The notes: generated by a model not told the origin, from the letters alone. Positions 33,501 through 38,106 are shown, numbered from the stretch's first letter. The stretch: DNA of 64,000 bases from Tupaia tana (GCA_026018925.1 JAKSZU010000012.1:48961207-49025206); one strand, 5' to 3'. Numbers and translations are program-made.

Positions 33501-34336
33501 CAGAGGCATTTGCCCATGCCACAGCATCCAGGCTTTCTCGTCTCTTAAAACCCCCCAAGTCCATCTCTCAGCCCCAAGAGGACCCAGCCTCTCCCATGCT
33601 AGACTATAGCTACAGCTTCCGGAGTATCTCTTATCTCCCCTCCCCTCCTCCCTCGCTGTTCCCAAACCCTGGACCCAACTGCGGGAAGGCATCCCACACA
33701 GGAGGGGCAAAGGCAGTAAGTCCGGGGAATACAGGGCAGTTCCAAGCGAGCCCGAGGCATAGCAGGGTCAGTCGAGGTGTAAGCAGCCGGGAAGGGGGTG
33801 ATAGGAAGCTCTTCCTGGAGAGAGGCTGGGATTGCGAGTGGTCTGGCGCGGCCCCACAATTCTATGGAAGGACTTAACAACACAAGCGCTGAAAATGGGG
33901 CGTGAAAGGCTGGTTCTCACCCGCCAGGTTGAAGCTGGGTTTGCATAACCACAACACCAATACTACAATATTTGCATAGACGCTTATTTGGGGGCAGGGA
34001 GCTGGAGTCCTAAAAGGATTAAGGGGTGAGCCTCGACCATCACCTCTTGGCACTGAAGCGCCCACTGGGTGGGTCAAGGTGGGCTCCCGAGGCGGGAGGC
34101 CCCGGGGCAGGCAGGGGCGGCTCACCTGTGTCTTGGCGGAACTGGTTCATGGACTGCAGGTCGATGATGTAGGGCGCCAGACGGCTGTCCACCTGGCCCA
34201 GCACCACGCTGCCCCCTGCGCGGGGACCAGCGCGGACCACCGCCTCGATGTGGTGGCTCACGGCCGGGCTGTAGGGACGCCAGCGGCCGTGCTCGTTCAG
34301 CCATTCCCAGACCACCACCGCCGAGGCCAGGAGCAT
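39..34336 (-). CDS. DTX4: DTX4, Deltex E3 ubiquitin ligase 4 (complete coding region, 9 coding exons)
   Basis: Joined exons are 34336-34126, 25792-25069, 16716-16655, 16286-16125, 14074-14013, 13443-13291, 9564-9403, 4762-4673 and 272-39. Together they are 1860 nt, giving 619 codons plus stop, the same length as human DTX4, with every intron GT-AG and every phase consistent. Domains in order: WWE1 (about residues 1-78), WWE2 (79-155), a basic and Pro/Ser-rich linker (about 160-390), a RING-H2 finger (409-467) and the Deltex C-terminal DTC domain (about 470-619). Deltex proteins are RING E3 ligases. WWE domains bind ankyrin repeats (Notch) or ADP-ribose, and the DTC domain binds ADP-ribose/NAD+ and can direct ubiquitin onto it. 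DTX4 is reported to act on Notch and, with NLRP4, on TBK1. Assignment rests on recognising the protein sequence across all exons. The last exon ends only 38 nt from the window edge, so the 3-prime UTR is outside. Confidence 0.97.
390..590 (+). repeat. MIR
   Basis: Core motif TGACCTTGGACAAGTCACAG followed by CTCTCTGAGC and an A-rich run, the MIR CORE-SINE pattern. DTX4 intron 8. Confidence 0.65.
836..1109 (-). repeat. Young long tRNA-SINE
   Basis: Full-length copy in antisense, from T tail (left) to the tRNA-like head CCAGCAGTTAGCGTAATGG (read on minus). It is flanked by a 16-bp direct repeat TATAGCACATACTCTT at 820-835 and 1110-1125, which defines the insertion exactly. Lies in DTX4 intron 8, inside an older MIR. 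Confidence 0.92.
1126..1200 (-). repeat. MIR fragment
   Basis: CAAGTGAGGAAACTGAGGCC is the antisense MIR core; the younger SINE at 836-1109 landed just beside it. Confidence 0.6.
1385..1578 (+). repeat. Old short tRNA-SINE
   Basis: tRNA-like head (GAGCCAGCAGGTGGCATGG, B box GGTTCAAATCC) followed by a CT-rich stretch and an AAT-rich tail, lacking the long body of the young type. Confidence 0.8.
1579..1800 (-). repeat. MIR
   Basis: CCATTTCCTGAGTGTTTATT, CACTTAATGGTTACAATAAT and AGAAACAGAGACTCAGATGA follow the antisense MIR order. Confidence 0.55.
2048..2275 (-). repeat. Diverged tRNA-SINE (long type)
   Basis: Antisense copy with recognisable body (ATGGTCACGCTACAATCCCTT), a diverged head and no clear T tail. 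Confidence 0.75.
2276..2440 (-). repeat. MIR
   Basis: TTTTACAGATTAGGAAACAG and GCTAGTAAATGGCAAAGCCA fit the antisense MIR. Confidence 0.6.
2845..3115 (+). repeat. Diverged tRNA-SINE with TTTTG-expanded segment
   Basis: The head and body (GTGCACATGTGCCCAGGATCCT) resemble the long SINE but are much changed. The CT region contains a (TTTTG)n run at about 3031-3066. Confidence 0.55.
3130..3610. other. Unassigned intron 8 sequence
   Basis: No exon, recognised repeat or strong motif seen apart from a short C run near 3356. The next stretch, 3966-4350, is likewise unassigned. Confidence 0.5.
3618..3962 (+). mobile_element. MaLR-type solo LTR fossil
   Basis: An old ERVL-MaLR (MST/MLT1-like) LTR with no internal region beside it. 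It shows ATTCATGTTGAAACTCTACA, AGGAGGTGGGACCTTAGGAG, CTCTTATAAAAGAAGCCTGA and the end GTTATTTTGTTATAGCAGCA in consensus order. Broken and aged; DTX4 intron 8. Confidence 0.7.
4356..4440 (+). mobile_element. MER5A-like hAT-Charlie fragment
   Basis: CAGTGCTTCTCAAGCCTGAG and GGATCTTATTAAAATGAAG resemble the MER5A end. Confidence 0.45.
4673..4762 (-). CDS. DTX4: DTX4 coding exon 8 (DTC)
   Basis: This 90-nt exon encodes [20 protein letters not shown] and [10 protein letters not shown], the middle of the DTC fold. Acceptor is TTTCAG/GG and donor AAAA/GTAAGG. In frame on both sides. Confidence 0.95.
4980..5140 (+). repeat. MIR
   Basis: GGTTCCCCATCTCTTTAACA, GGACTGTTATGAATGTCAAC and AGTAAGTGCTCAGTAAATGC fit the 3-prime half of MIR. 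Confidence 0.55.
5669..5893 (-). repeat. tRNA-SINE, long type
   Basis: Antisense copy: T tail, tail box TGCTATAGGG, body and diverged head. DTX4 intron 7. Confidence 0.85.
5894..6879. other. Unassigned intron 7 sequence
   Basis: Mostly unique. The GC-richer part 6280-6560 (AGTCTGCCTGGCACTGACCC) shows no open frame or known family; it might be conserved non-coding DNA, which needs alignment to judge. Confidence 0.4.
6880..7620 (-). repeat. L2 fragment, split by a SINE
   Basis: Pyrimidine-rich antisense L2 (CTCAAGGCCCTGTACAATCT, GGCTGCAGCCTCCCTCACTA) interrupted by the SINE at 7073-7328, whose target duplication shows the two parts were once joined. Confidence 0.55.
7073..7328 (-). repeat. 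Young long tRNA-SINE with 16-bp target duplication
   Basis: Full antisense copy flanked by CATCCTCCACTCTTTT at 7057-7072 and 7329-7344. It splits an L2 fragment in DTX4 intron 7. Confidence 0.92.
8121..8477 (+). mobile_element. Tigger-like (TcMar) non-autonomous DNA transposon
   Basis: About 355 bp starting ACAGAAGTCCCCCATTATCC, with GACCCCCAGTGGATGCCTAA inside and ending near GTAACTGAAACCATGGAATG and AGGAATACTGT. The ends are imperfect inverted repeats and the inner motifs match Tigger-derived MER elements. DTX4 intron 7. Confidence 0.6.
8500..8640 (+). repeat. L2 3-prime end
   Basis: ACAAAGATTGTGTCTGTTTT, AGCACCCAGAATATGCCTGG and CATTTATTAAATAAA follow the L2 3-prime end. Confidence 0.55.
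8882..9376 (+). mobile_element. L1M 3-prime end
   Basis: ATTCATAACAGCATTATTCA, AAAGGTTGGAAACAATCCAT, CCATCAGTGGAGACTG and GGATTATTATGCGGGCATAA are the classic 3-prime end of an old L1M. Reaches to within about 25 bp of DTX4 exon 7. Confidence 0.8.
9403..9564 (-). CDS. DTX4: DTX4 coding exon 7 (end of RING, start of DTC)
   Basis: This exon encodes residues 459-512. It supplies the last RING ligands C464 and C467 (QCPTC) and enters the DTC domain with [20 protein letters not shown]. Acceptor CCTCAG/GAT, donor TTCAG/GTGAGT. It is a whole number of codons (54). An old L1 3-prime end ends about 25 bp away on the intron 7 side. Confidence 0.96.
9765..9965 (-). repeat. Second tRNA-SINE family member (SINE-2)
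   Basis: Antisense copy of a different SINE: A/T-rich end GTTTATCTACTACTTTTTTCC, GAGCAAGAGAAACACAGA, then CCATGTGGGTCAG and GCATCACCACTGTGCC. It shares layout with copies near 14340, 24262, 38615 and 50835 rather than with the long family. Confidence 0.55.
10240..10490 (+). repeat. MIR
   Basis: GTTGTCTGACCTTAGACAAA then CTCTCTGAGTCTCAGTTTTC, the MIR core in sense. Confidence 0.7.
10585..10695 (-). repeat. Half SINE, left arm of an inverted SINE fusion
   Basis: Antisense tail half of a long SINE (TTTTGGAGAGCTTTTTGCTATAGGG and the AGACAGAG stretch). It stops at a run of 14 C at the SINE internal palindrome and joins directly to an opposite-strand copy. Confidence 0.85.
10696..10935 (+). repeat. 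Sense SINE lacking the first part of its head, right arm of the fusion
   Basis: Starts inside the head (GTTGACTGCAGTTCGAGTCC) and runs through body, CT stretch and tail box to a (TAAA)n tail. With 10585-10695 it forms two inverted arms of about 85 bp around a loop of about 150 bp in DTX4 intron 6. Confidence 0.88.
11085..11225 (-). repeat. MIR
   Basis: TTATTAGCTCCCTTTTCTAA and AGATTAAAAGACTTGCTCCT fit the antisense MIR. Confidence 0.5.
11560..11770 (+). repeat. MIR
   Basis: CATGACCTTAGGTGAATCAC and CTCTGGGCCCTTTTCTTC match the sense core. Confidence 0.55.
12170..12358 (+). repeat. Old short tRNA-SINE
   Basis: Head GAGCCAGCAGGTGGCATGG, B box GGTTCAAGTCC, CT stretch, (AAT)n and (AAAT)n tail. 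DTX4 intron 6. Confidence 0.82.
12359..13290. other. Unassigned intron 6 sequence
   Basis: No recognisable repeat; no coding signal beyond the exon that starts at 13291. Confidence 0.45.
13291..13443 (-). CDS. DTX4: DTX4 coding exon 6 (first part of RING-H2)
   Basis: This exon encodes residues 408-458 with zinc ligands C409, C412, C440, H442, H445 and C448 (DCTIC and [10 protein letters not shown]). The last two ligands are in the next exon. The order Cys3-His2-Cys3 is the Deltex RING-H2 pattern that recruits the E2 enzyme. Acceptor CCTCAG/GAC, donor AAG/GTTAGC. A MER20 fossil transposon lies about 90 bp upstream in intron 5. Confidence 0.96.
13536..13722 (-). mobile_element. MER20 (hAT-Charlie) DNA transposon
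   Basis: Antisense MER20: GGTGTGTAGCAGCATCCCTG, CTCTACCTACTAGATGCCAG, TGACAGTCAAAAATGTCCCC and the end GGTTGAGAATCACTGG. Nearly full length, about 90 bp from the RING exon of DTX4. Confidence 0.85.
14013..14074 (-). CDS. DTX4: DTX4 coding exon 5 (62 nt, pre-RING helix)
   Basis: This exon encodes [20 protein letters not shown], a charged segment directly before the RING finger, and ends in phase 0. Acceptor is CCACAG/GT and donor AGAG/GTGAGT. The human equivalent ends PPDE, so this is nearly unchanged. Confidence 0.94.
14345..14575 (-). repeat. Second SINE family (SINE-2), diverged
   Basis: Antisense copy with TTATTTATTTCCTTCACAAG at the tail end, CACACATGCCCAG in the body and CCTTCCCATGTACAGAGCAT at the head end. 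DTX4 intron 4 side of exon 5. Confidence 0.5.
14576..16124. other. Intron 4: mostly unassigned, with MIR-like pieces
   Basis: Apart from the MIR at 15030-15190 and MIR-like antisense pieces near 15390-15480 and 15735-15850, nothing is recognised. Confidence 0.4.
15030..15190 (+). repeat. MIR
   Basis: CTTCTCTAAGCTTCTGTCTT then AAATTGGGGAAGAGTAATAG; sense MIR. Confidence 0.45.
16125..16286 (-). CDS. DTX4: DTX4 coding exon 4 (linker, basic stretch)
   Basis: This exon encodes [20 protein letters not shown] onward to the basic KKQAKKG segment just before the RING. Acceptor is CTCCAG/GA, donor AAAG/GTACCA. It is separated from exon 3 by a short intron of 368 bp with no young SINE in it. Confidence 0.95.
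16655..16716 (-). CDS. DTX4: DTX4 coding exon 3 (62 nt, linker)
   Basis: A 62-nt exon encoding [20 protein letters not shown] plus the flanking split glycines, entered in phase 2 and left in phase 1. Acceptor is CCACAG/GG, donor GGCAG/GTAAGA. In the sense strand a run of 46 T lies about 95-140 nt upstream of the acceptor. Because 62 is not a multiple of three, skipping would shift the frame. Confidence 0.93.
16812..16857. repeat. Uninterrupted run of 46 A
   Basis: Pure mononucleotide tract (T46 in the DTX4 sense strand) ending about 95 bp upstream of the exon 3 acceptor. No SINE body is attached. Likely length-variable and assembly-sensitive. Confidence 0.95.
17070..17535 (-). repeat. L2
   Basis: ATGTGCCAGACCACATCACT, TCAAAGTTGAAGTCCCAGCA and AGAGCCTTTACATACACTAT are typical antisense L2. 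DTX4 intron 2. Confidence 0.65.
17566..17832 (-). repeat. tRNA-SINE, long type
   Basis: Antisense copy from a TTTA-rich tail to the head. GGTACTTATAATCT occurs at 17522-17535 and 17833-17846, a likely target duplication. It lies at the edge of an L2 fragment. Confidence 0.85.
17989..18295 (+). repeat. Young long tRNA-SINE
   Basis: Near-consensus full copy (GGAACCAGCAGTTAGCGTAA head, SalI-type GTCGAC, tail box CGCCCTATAGC) with a long A and CAAAAA tail. Flanked by AAACTGCATTACCA at 17975-17988 and 18296-18309. DTX4 intron 2. Confidence 0.94.
18347..18546 (+). repeat. Old short tRNA-SINE
   Basis: GGGCCGGCAGGTAGTGGGGT head, B box GGTTCAAGTCC, CT stretch, CTCTGGTCAAATTAAAATAA tail and AAAT repeats. 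Confidence 0.82.
19006..19260 (+). repeat. Young long tRNA-SINE
   Basis: Full sense copy with a 22-base A tail. Head GGGACCAGCAGTTGGCATAA. DTX4 intron 2. Confidence 0.9.
19275..19560 (-). repeat. MIR
   Basis: TTAGCCCCATTTACAGGCAA, GAGGCACAGAGAGGTTAAGC and ATCACACAGCTAAGGACTTG: a clear antisense MIR. Confidence 0.75.
20020..20145 (+). repeat. MIR
   Basis: TTTTCTGAGCCTCGACTTCT and TATCTGTAAACC; sense core. Confidence 0.6.
20283..20301 (+). promoter_or_regulatory. Candidate CTCF site, forward orientation
   Basis: The plus strand reads TTCCCACCAGGGGGCAGTA, a full match to the CTCF core. It is in DTX4 intron 2, in non-repeat sequence, and points toward the reverse motif at 35311. Confidence 0.55.
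20680..20925 (+). repeat. MIR
   Basis: GACTTGCTCTGTGCATTGGG, CCTCTCTGAGCCTCTGGGGT and AGGATCAAGGTAACATAT; sense. Confidence 0.65.
20944..21216 (-). repeat. Young long tRNA-SINE
   Basis: Near-consensus antisense copy with a long T tail, flanked by ACACCTTTAGTTCT at 20930-20943 and 21217-21230. Confidence 0.94.
21231..22589. other. Unassigned intron 2 sequence, GC-richer
   Basis: Unique-looking sequence with a purine-rich block, G17 run, an A19 tract at about 22246 and a CT-rich stretch (22400-22448). No exon seen. Confidence 0.4.
22048..22064. repeat. G17 run
   Basis: Seventeen consecutive G within a purine-rich stretch of DTX4 intron 2; likely unstable in length. Confidence 0.9.
22590..22860 (-). 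repeat. MIR
   Basis: AATAGCTCATTTAATCCTTA, TTTATAGATGAGAAAACTGA and CAAGTCACATAGCAAGGAAC: antisense MIR. Confidence 0.75.
22950..23130 (+). repeat. MIR, diverged
   Basis: AAATCTGGGTCCCAACCTCT and CAGGAGCTGCGTGGCCCTCC fit a diverged sense MIR. Confidence 0.4.
23265..23480 (-). repeat. tRNA-SINE, long type, tail-truncated
   Basis: Antisense body and head are clear (GGACTCGAACCACAGAATCAG, CACACACACATGCC), but the tail box and T run are missing. Confidence 0.8.
23739..24026 (+). repeat. Young long tRNA-SINE
   Basis: Near-consensus copy with B box GGTTCGCGTCC and an (ACAA)n tail. Flanked by AAAAAACAACAGAACC at 23723-23738 and 24027-24042. Confidence 0.94.
24262..24518 (+). repeat. Second SINE family (SINE-2)
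   Basis: Sense copy: GGTGGGGCAGCAGTAAAAATGC head region, GTTCAAGCCCAGAGA, CT-rich stretch and tail GGAAGAAATAAATAAACTTT. Distinct from the long family. DTX4 intron 2. Confidence 0.6.
24525..24780 (+). repeat. MIR
   Basis: TAGTGCCAGACTTCCTAGAG, CTTTCTTCACCTGTAAAATG and AGAGCTGTTAAGAGGATTGA; sense. Confidence 0.7.
25069..25792 (-). CDS. DTX4: DTX4 coding exon 2 (WWE2 and proline-rich linker)
   Basis: This 724-nt exon encodes residues 71-311 and two bases of 312. It starts in [19 protein letters not shown] and carries WWE2 ([19 protein letters not shown] to [16 protein letters not shown]). A low-complexity linker rich in Pro, Ala and Ser follows, with a CSCPQC cysteine cluster. The linker is the part that differs most from the human protein as I remember it, as expected for a disordered region. 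Acceptor is TGGCAG/GG and donor GG/GTAGGT. Confidence 0.95.
25793..27259. other. Intron 1 proximal part, mostly unassigned
   Basis: Contains MIR/L2-like pieces near 25870-25990 and 26160-26230 and an (AAAT)n run near 26395. The part 26640-27250 looks unique. Confidence 0.4.
27260..27430 (+). repeat. MIR
   Basis: GTGATTAAGCCTCAGTTTCC and CTTCAAAGAGTGGATTTGCG; sense 3-prime part. Confidence 0.6.
27501..27532. repeat. (GT)16 microsatellite
   Basis: Sixteen GT units in DTX4 intron 1. Confidence 0.95.
27560..27740 (-). repeat. MIR/L2-like fragment
   Basis: AAGCACTTCACACATCCTGT and GGCAATCCTGTGAAACATTT fit an antisense MIR; the younger SINE inserted next to it. Confidence 0.5.
27758..28023 (-). 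repeat. Young long tRNA-SINE
   Basis: Full antisense copy with an 8-bp flanking repeat AAAGACAT (27750-27757 and 28024-28031). DTX4 intron 1. Confidence 0.92.
28690..29200 (-). repeat. L2
   Basis: CCGCTTCCCTGCCGAAATCC, CACCTGCCCACATTTCCTGC, TCATCCTTCAGATTAAAAGA and CACTAGACTCTCAATCCCAT follow antisense L2 with a T17 run inside. Confidence 0.6.
29690..29840 (+). mobile_element. MER5A-like hAT-Charlie fragment
   Basis: CAGAATCTCCTGGGCTAC and AGTGGGCCTGGGAATCTGAT fit the MER5 group. Confidence 0.45.
30570..30770 (+). repeat. MIR
   Basis: CTATAAAATGGGAATAAAAA, CCGTCCTGAGGGTTAAATAA and GTGCAATGTGCTTGGCG; sense. Confidence 0.65.
30771..34039. other. Intron 1 distal part, largely repeat-free
   Basis: Over 3 kb next to the CpG island has no young SINE, unlike everywhere else in the window; only one MIR fragment (31080) is seen. 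Scarcity of insertions near a promoter is usual where regulatory sequence is under constraint, so enhancers are plausible here. No exon found. Confidence 0.5.
31080..31180 (-). repeat. MIR fragment
   Basis: GAGGAAAATGAGGCCCAAGC and TCGAAGTCACGTAATAAGCA; antisense core. Confidence 0.6.
34126..34336 (-). CDS. DTX4: DTX4 coding exon 1 (start codon, WWE1)
   Basis: Encodes residues 1-70 plus one base of codon 71, starting [19 protein letters not shown], which is WWE domain 1 with the WEW and RWRPY signatures. The start is chosen because it matches the family N-terminus and has G at -3. The donor is CACAG/GTGAGC on the minus strand. The frame stays open upstream to another ATG at 34516 (60 extra codons, GC-rich), which I take as 5-prime UTR. 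The exon sits inside a CpG island. Confidence 0.96.
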
Positions 34337-34615
34337 GGCGAGCCCGGGGCTGCGGCGGCGCTGCGCTGCCTGCCTCCCCGGCCCGGCGCGCCCGACCTCC
34401 TCCGCTTCCTCCTGCGCCGCCGCCTCCGGGCCTCGACCGCGCCCCCAGCCCCGCGCCCCGCCGCCCCGGGCAGCCTCAGCTCCGGCCCATGGGGTCCTCC
34501 CCAGCCGCGCATCCACCGGGGCCCGGAGACCAGGGCCACCTGGCTCGGATCGCGCGCCGCCGCCGCCGCCGGGGTCCGCCGCTGCTGCCGCTGCTCCGAG
34601 GGATCAAGTGGCTTC

Positions 34616-34623
34616 ATGCAAAT
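34616..34623. promoter_or_regulatory. POU/octamer motif in the CpG island
   Basis: A perfect ATGCAAAT octamer on the plus strand, 280 bp upstream of the DTX4 start codon, with a second TTTGCAAA about 10 bp further on. It could be bound by POU-family factors. Short motif, so chance is possible. Confidence 0.35.
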
Positions 34624-35310
34624 GCCCGGCTCTTTGCAAACAGGCCCCCGCCTTGCAAAGCCACCCGGCGGGCGCGCGGCCCGAGCCCCGGCGGCCGCGA
34701 GCTGGGGCTGACAGCGAGGCAAGGACCGAGCCCTCGCACCAGTTGCGCCTTGAGCTCTGCAGACGCCGGGGTGGGATCTCGCCGCACTATCGCGCTCGGA
34801 ATGGCACGCTCTGTTCTCCTCCCCTCTCCCGCCCTCCCCACCCTTTCTCTGCACGAACTGCAGCCGCCGCCGCGGGGAGAGCTCCCCCTCCCTGTGGCTC
34901 TGCTCACTAGCTTCCAGAATAAATCGCCCCTCCCAAACCCGGCGCTGATGCAAACCCGCGCCCGCTGGGGTTTCCCCATTCCCTTGATGCTGAGAAGGGA
35001 CCCGCCATGACACGGTCCCGGGGCCGTCGCTGTCGCCCGGCCGCAACTTTGACGACTCCCTCCCAGAAACAGAATTTTCCTTTTCTTTTGATACAGCGAG
35101 CTCAGTGTCCGCAGCGCGGGCGTGGAGACGCGCAGTGCCTCCGATCTGCGTACGCACTCACACACTCACAACTGCGCGCACACACGCGCCCACACCCCCA
35201 GGCCCTCTTCACTCAGACGGGTATTACCTCATCTTCGCCAGCATCTTCAGCTGTCTGTCAAGGATGCAGAAGCCACGCCCCCTGACTCCGAGGGCGAGTT
35301 CCTGGAGCTC

Positions 35311-35329
35311 ATGCGCCCCCTGCTGGCTC
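35311..35329 (-). promoter_or_regulatory. Candidate CTCF site, reverse orientation
   Basis: On the minus strand this reads GAGCCAGCAGGGGGCGCAT, which fits the CTCF core (CCASYAGRGGGCRS) at every core position. It lies at the upstream edge of the DTX4 CpG island. Confidence 0.6.
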
Positions 35330-35330
35330 A

Positions 35331-36512
35331 AAGCGTCGAGTGCCGGTCAATGGCCACGCACTTGTTACTGCTCAGCTGCAACCTCGGCTAATGGGATCAG
35401 GTCCCTCCTGTCATCCCTGCAAGCGAGCGAATGTGGTGCTTCTGGTTCAGTTCGACGTCACTAGAGTCAAGCACACACATGCTAAGTTGATTTGGACAAG
35501 TTATCTAAACCATAGCCATATCACATAATCTTATATTTTAGACTTATTTCCCTCTTTTTCGCATTAGCCATCCTTTCTGCCTTCCTTAGCATATTCCGTC
35601 CTTTCCTCTCCCTCTAGAAGCTGAAGGCTCAAGAGATCAATGAGCTTGGTTCTTTCTGGTTCCCTGGTTCAGCACCACCTCTGGGATTTCTAGCCAGCCT
35701 CTCCCTTAAGACTAATCTCCCAATCCACCTCAACCAACACTGTTTGATACAACATCAAATTTCAGAGTTTGAAGAACAAAAGGAAAAGGAGTTAATAGTA
35801 TGTTGATGAATCCCACCAATGGGCATTTTAATTCTCATTTTACACATATAAGGCATAGGGAATTTGAACAGTTTTCCCTAGCTTTTGAAGGATACTTTCT
35901 AAAGCTCATGGAACTTTTTAAATAGAATGAAAGTTCAAGTTTGTTTTGGTGCAGTAAAAAAAATCCTTACGAAGCTTTTTTTTAAAAAAAAAAAACAAAC
36001 AACAAGACAAAACAAAACAAAAACTTAGTAAATCTACTCAGAGGGAAAACCAGTGTTTAAAATGTAGCTGGGCTGGACCCAAAAATATTGCCTGTTTCAT
36101 AATGCATGTTACGTGACACAGAAGTGGTGTGGTAAGTGTTCAATGTGAAAGAAGGGAAGGGAGAGAAATGAAGATAGGATGACCTGTGAGAAAAAAAAAA
36201 TGAATAGAATAGAAGAAAAGATCATCTAAAACCTTCTAGAGTCATTATTACTTTCAGTTAGAAGACAAGAGTATGAAGACTCAGGAAACTTCCTTATAGT
36301 CAGACAAGGCATGGATCCAAAATCAAATATAATGATTAAAGGGGATGCTGGAAGTACTAAGAAGAAAACGACACCTGGACAGCCAAACCAGGGACTAAGT
36401 CAGAAATTCCTAAGGGGAAAAAAACAAACAAACAAACAAACAAACAAACAAACAAAAAAACAAAAAGAAACTAAACAAGGTAAGAGGACTATACACAAAT
36501 ATTAGGCTGTTT
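35331..36512. other. Unassigned upstream flank of DTX4
   Basis: AT-rich sequence after the island. A-rich tract at about 35970-36030 and an (AAAC)n run at 36418-36460; no gene or known repeat seen. Confidence 0.4.
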
Positions 36513-36529
36513 GAAAGATAATTGATGCT

Positions 36530-36794
36530 GGGACCAGCAGTTAGCGTAATGGCTATGTCGCTGGACTCCCATGTAGTCGACCATGGTTCGTGTCCCTGAC
36601 CCGGTGGCTTACCCACGCCAGGCACGTGTGCATGCGTGCCCAGGGTCCTGATAGGAGAATGGAGGAGAAGTGATTGCAGCATGGCCTTTCCCCCTGGGGG
36701 GGGGGGGTGATTTCTTACTTTCTGTCTCTCTGTCTCTGTCTGCCTGGCAAGCGCACGCGCCCTATAGCAAAAACCTCTCCAAAAAAAAAAAAAA
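36530..36794 (+). repeat. Young long tRNA-SINE
   Basis: Full sense copy flanked by a 17-bp repeat starting GAAAGATAA (36513-36529) and repeated with one difference at 36795-36811. It abuts the start of a MaLR LTR fossil. Confidence 0.93.
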
Positions 36795-36855
36795 GAAAGA
36801 TAACTGATGCTATAGTTTGAATGCCACTCCAATATTCATGTTGAAATTTAATTGT

Positions 36856-37129
36856 GGAGCCAACCCTATGACCTGGTGGTTAAGGGGGTCAGATCCCACA
36901 TAAACCATGTGGTTCAAGTCCTGGACCCAATGGCTTGAGAAACCCTGGGCGTGTGTGTGCATGTATGCTCCAGATCCCTACAGAAAGGAGAAATGGAGAA
37001 GAGATTGCATCAAGACCAAGCCACATAAGGAACATAACCCTCCCTCTGTCGGTCTCTCTGGTGAGCACTCATGCCCATGCCCTCTGAAATATTTAATTTA
37101 AAAAAAAAAAAAGAAGAAGAAAAGAAAAA
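36856..37129 (+). repeat. tRNA-SINE inside MaLR LTR fossil
   Basis: Diverged long SINE flanked by GAAATTTAATTGT (36843-36855) and GAAATGTAATTGT (37130-37142). Confidence 0.85.
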
Positions 37130-37167
37130 GAAATGTAATTGTTATTGTGATAGTAAGAGGTGGGACT

Positions 37168-37425
37168 CAGGAGGCCAGTTGGTGGCATAGTGGTTAAGGT
37201 AGCTGGATCCTTAAGGCTCACTGCATGGTTTGAGTCCTAGATGTACAGCTTGAAAAGATACCAAGCAGGTATGCATGGTTGCCCGAAGTCCTAAGAAAAC
37301 GGAACAGGAAGAACTGCAGCATGGCCATTCTACCTGGGAAGTGTTTTATTGCTCTTTCTCTATCTATCTTTCTTTCTGATGAGTGCACATCCCCTATAGC
37401 AAACAACAAAATAATTTTTTAAAAA
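37168..37425 (+). repeat. tRNA-SINE inside MaLR LTR fossil
   Basis: Diverged long SINE: GGTGGCATAGTGGTTAAGGT in the head, tail box CCCCTATAGCAAACAA. Confidence 0.82.
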
Positions 37426-37846
37426 AGGTCATTAGGTCGTGAGGGCTCTGTCCGCAGGAATGTATTAGTGCTGTTATTGTGTGAGTTAGTTATCACTAGT
37501 GTGGGCTCCTGGCAAAAGAATGAATTTTGGTCCACTTCTCTCTCTGTCTCACATTTGCCTTGCGTCATGGGATAACACAGTGCAAAAGCTTTTACCAGAT
37601 GCTGGTGCCATGTTCTTGGACTTCCCAGCCTCCACATTCTGAGTCAAGTAAACAGCAATAATTGATAAATTACCCAGTCTGTGGTATCTGTTAGAGCAGT
37701 AGAAAATGGACTAAGACAAATGAGCAGGAAGAAACAAGAGTCCTATCTATCTGAAAGTATGTGTAGGCTGACTTTGTATCTAATCTTGTCATATCTGCAT
37801 GTGAAATGTGATAGAGTATTACAGCAGAATAATAATGTCTGATGGT

Positions 37847-38106
37847 GGGATCAGCAGATGGCGTTATGGTTACACTGCTGGACTTCCACATGGCTGATTG
37901 CAATTTGAGTCCTGGACCTGGCTGCTTGAAACTCAGGCCAGGTGCGTGTGCGTGCATGTCCAAAATCCTGAGAGAAGACTGGAGGAGAAGGGATTGTAGT
38001 ATGGCCATTCCCCCAAGGAGGTGATTTCTCGCTTTCTGTCTCTCTCTAGCAAGTGCACACACTCTACAGCAAAAAGAATAAAATATCTCAAAAAAAAAAA
38101 AAAAAA
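37847..38106 (+). repeat. tRNA-SINE, long type
   Basis: Sense copy with head GGGATCAGCAGATGGCGTTA, all body parts and an A tail. Confidence 0.88.

Larger units (their letters stand above)
34040..35330. promoter_or_regulatory. DTX4: CpG island / DTX4 promoter region
   Basis: This stretch is very GC-rich and full of CpG dinucleotides, in contrast to the CpG-poor flanks. It covers the first coding exon and the sequence upstream of it. An unmethylated island promoter without an obvious TATA box is the normal arrangement for such a gene. The exact transcription start cannot be read from sequence. Confidence 0.85.
36810..37720 (+). mobile_element. MaLR-type LTR fossil, split by SINEs
   Basis: Old ERVL-MaLR (MST-like) solo LTR: CTATAGTTTGAATGCCACTC, AGGTCATTAGGTCGTGAGGG, ATTACCCAGTCTGTGGTATC and an end AATGGACTAAGACA. 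Two SINEs lie inside it (36856-37129 and 37168-37425), and a third sits at its left edge. Broken. Confidence 0.75.

Noticed and set aside
33323-33877. Plus-strand open frame of 184 codons in DTX4 intron 1
   Set aside because: No recognisable protein features and biased composition; lies in intron sequence with no splice context.
34079-35165. Several long plus- and minus-strand open frames over the CpG island
   Set aside because: GC-rich DNA has few stop codons; the frames are Arg/Pro/Ala-rich and only the exon 1 frame matches a known protein.
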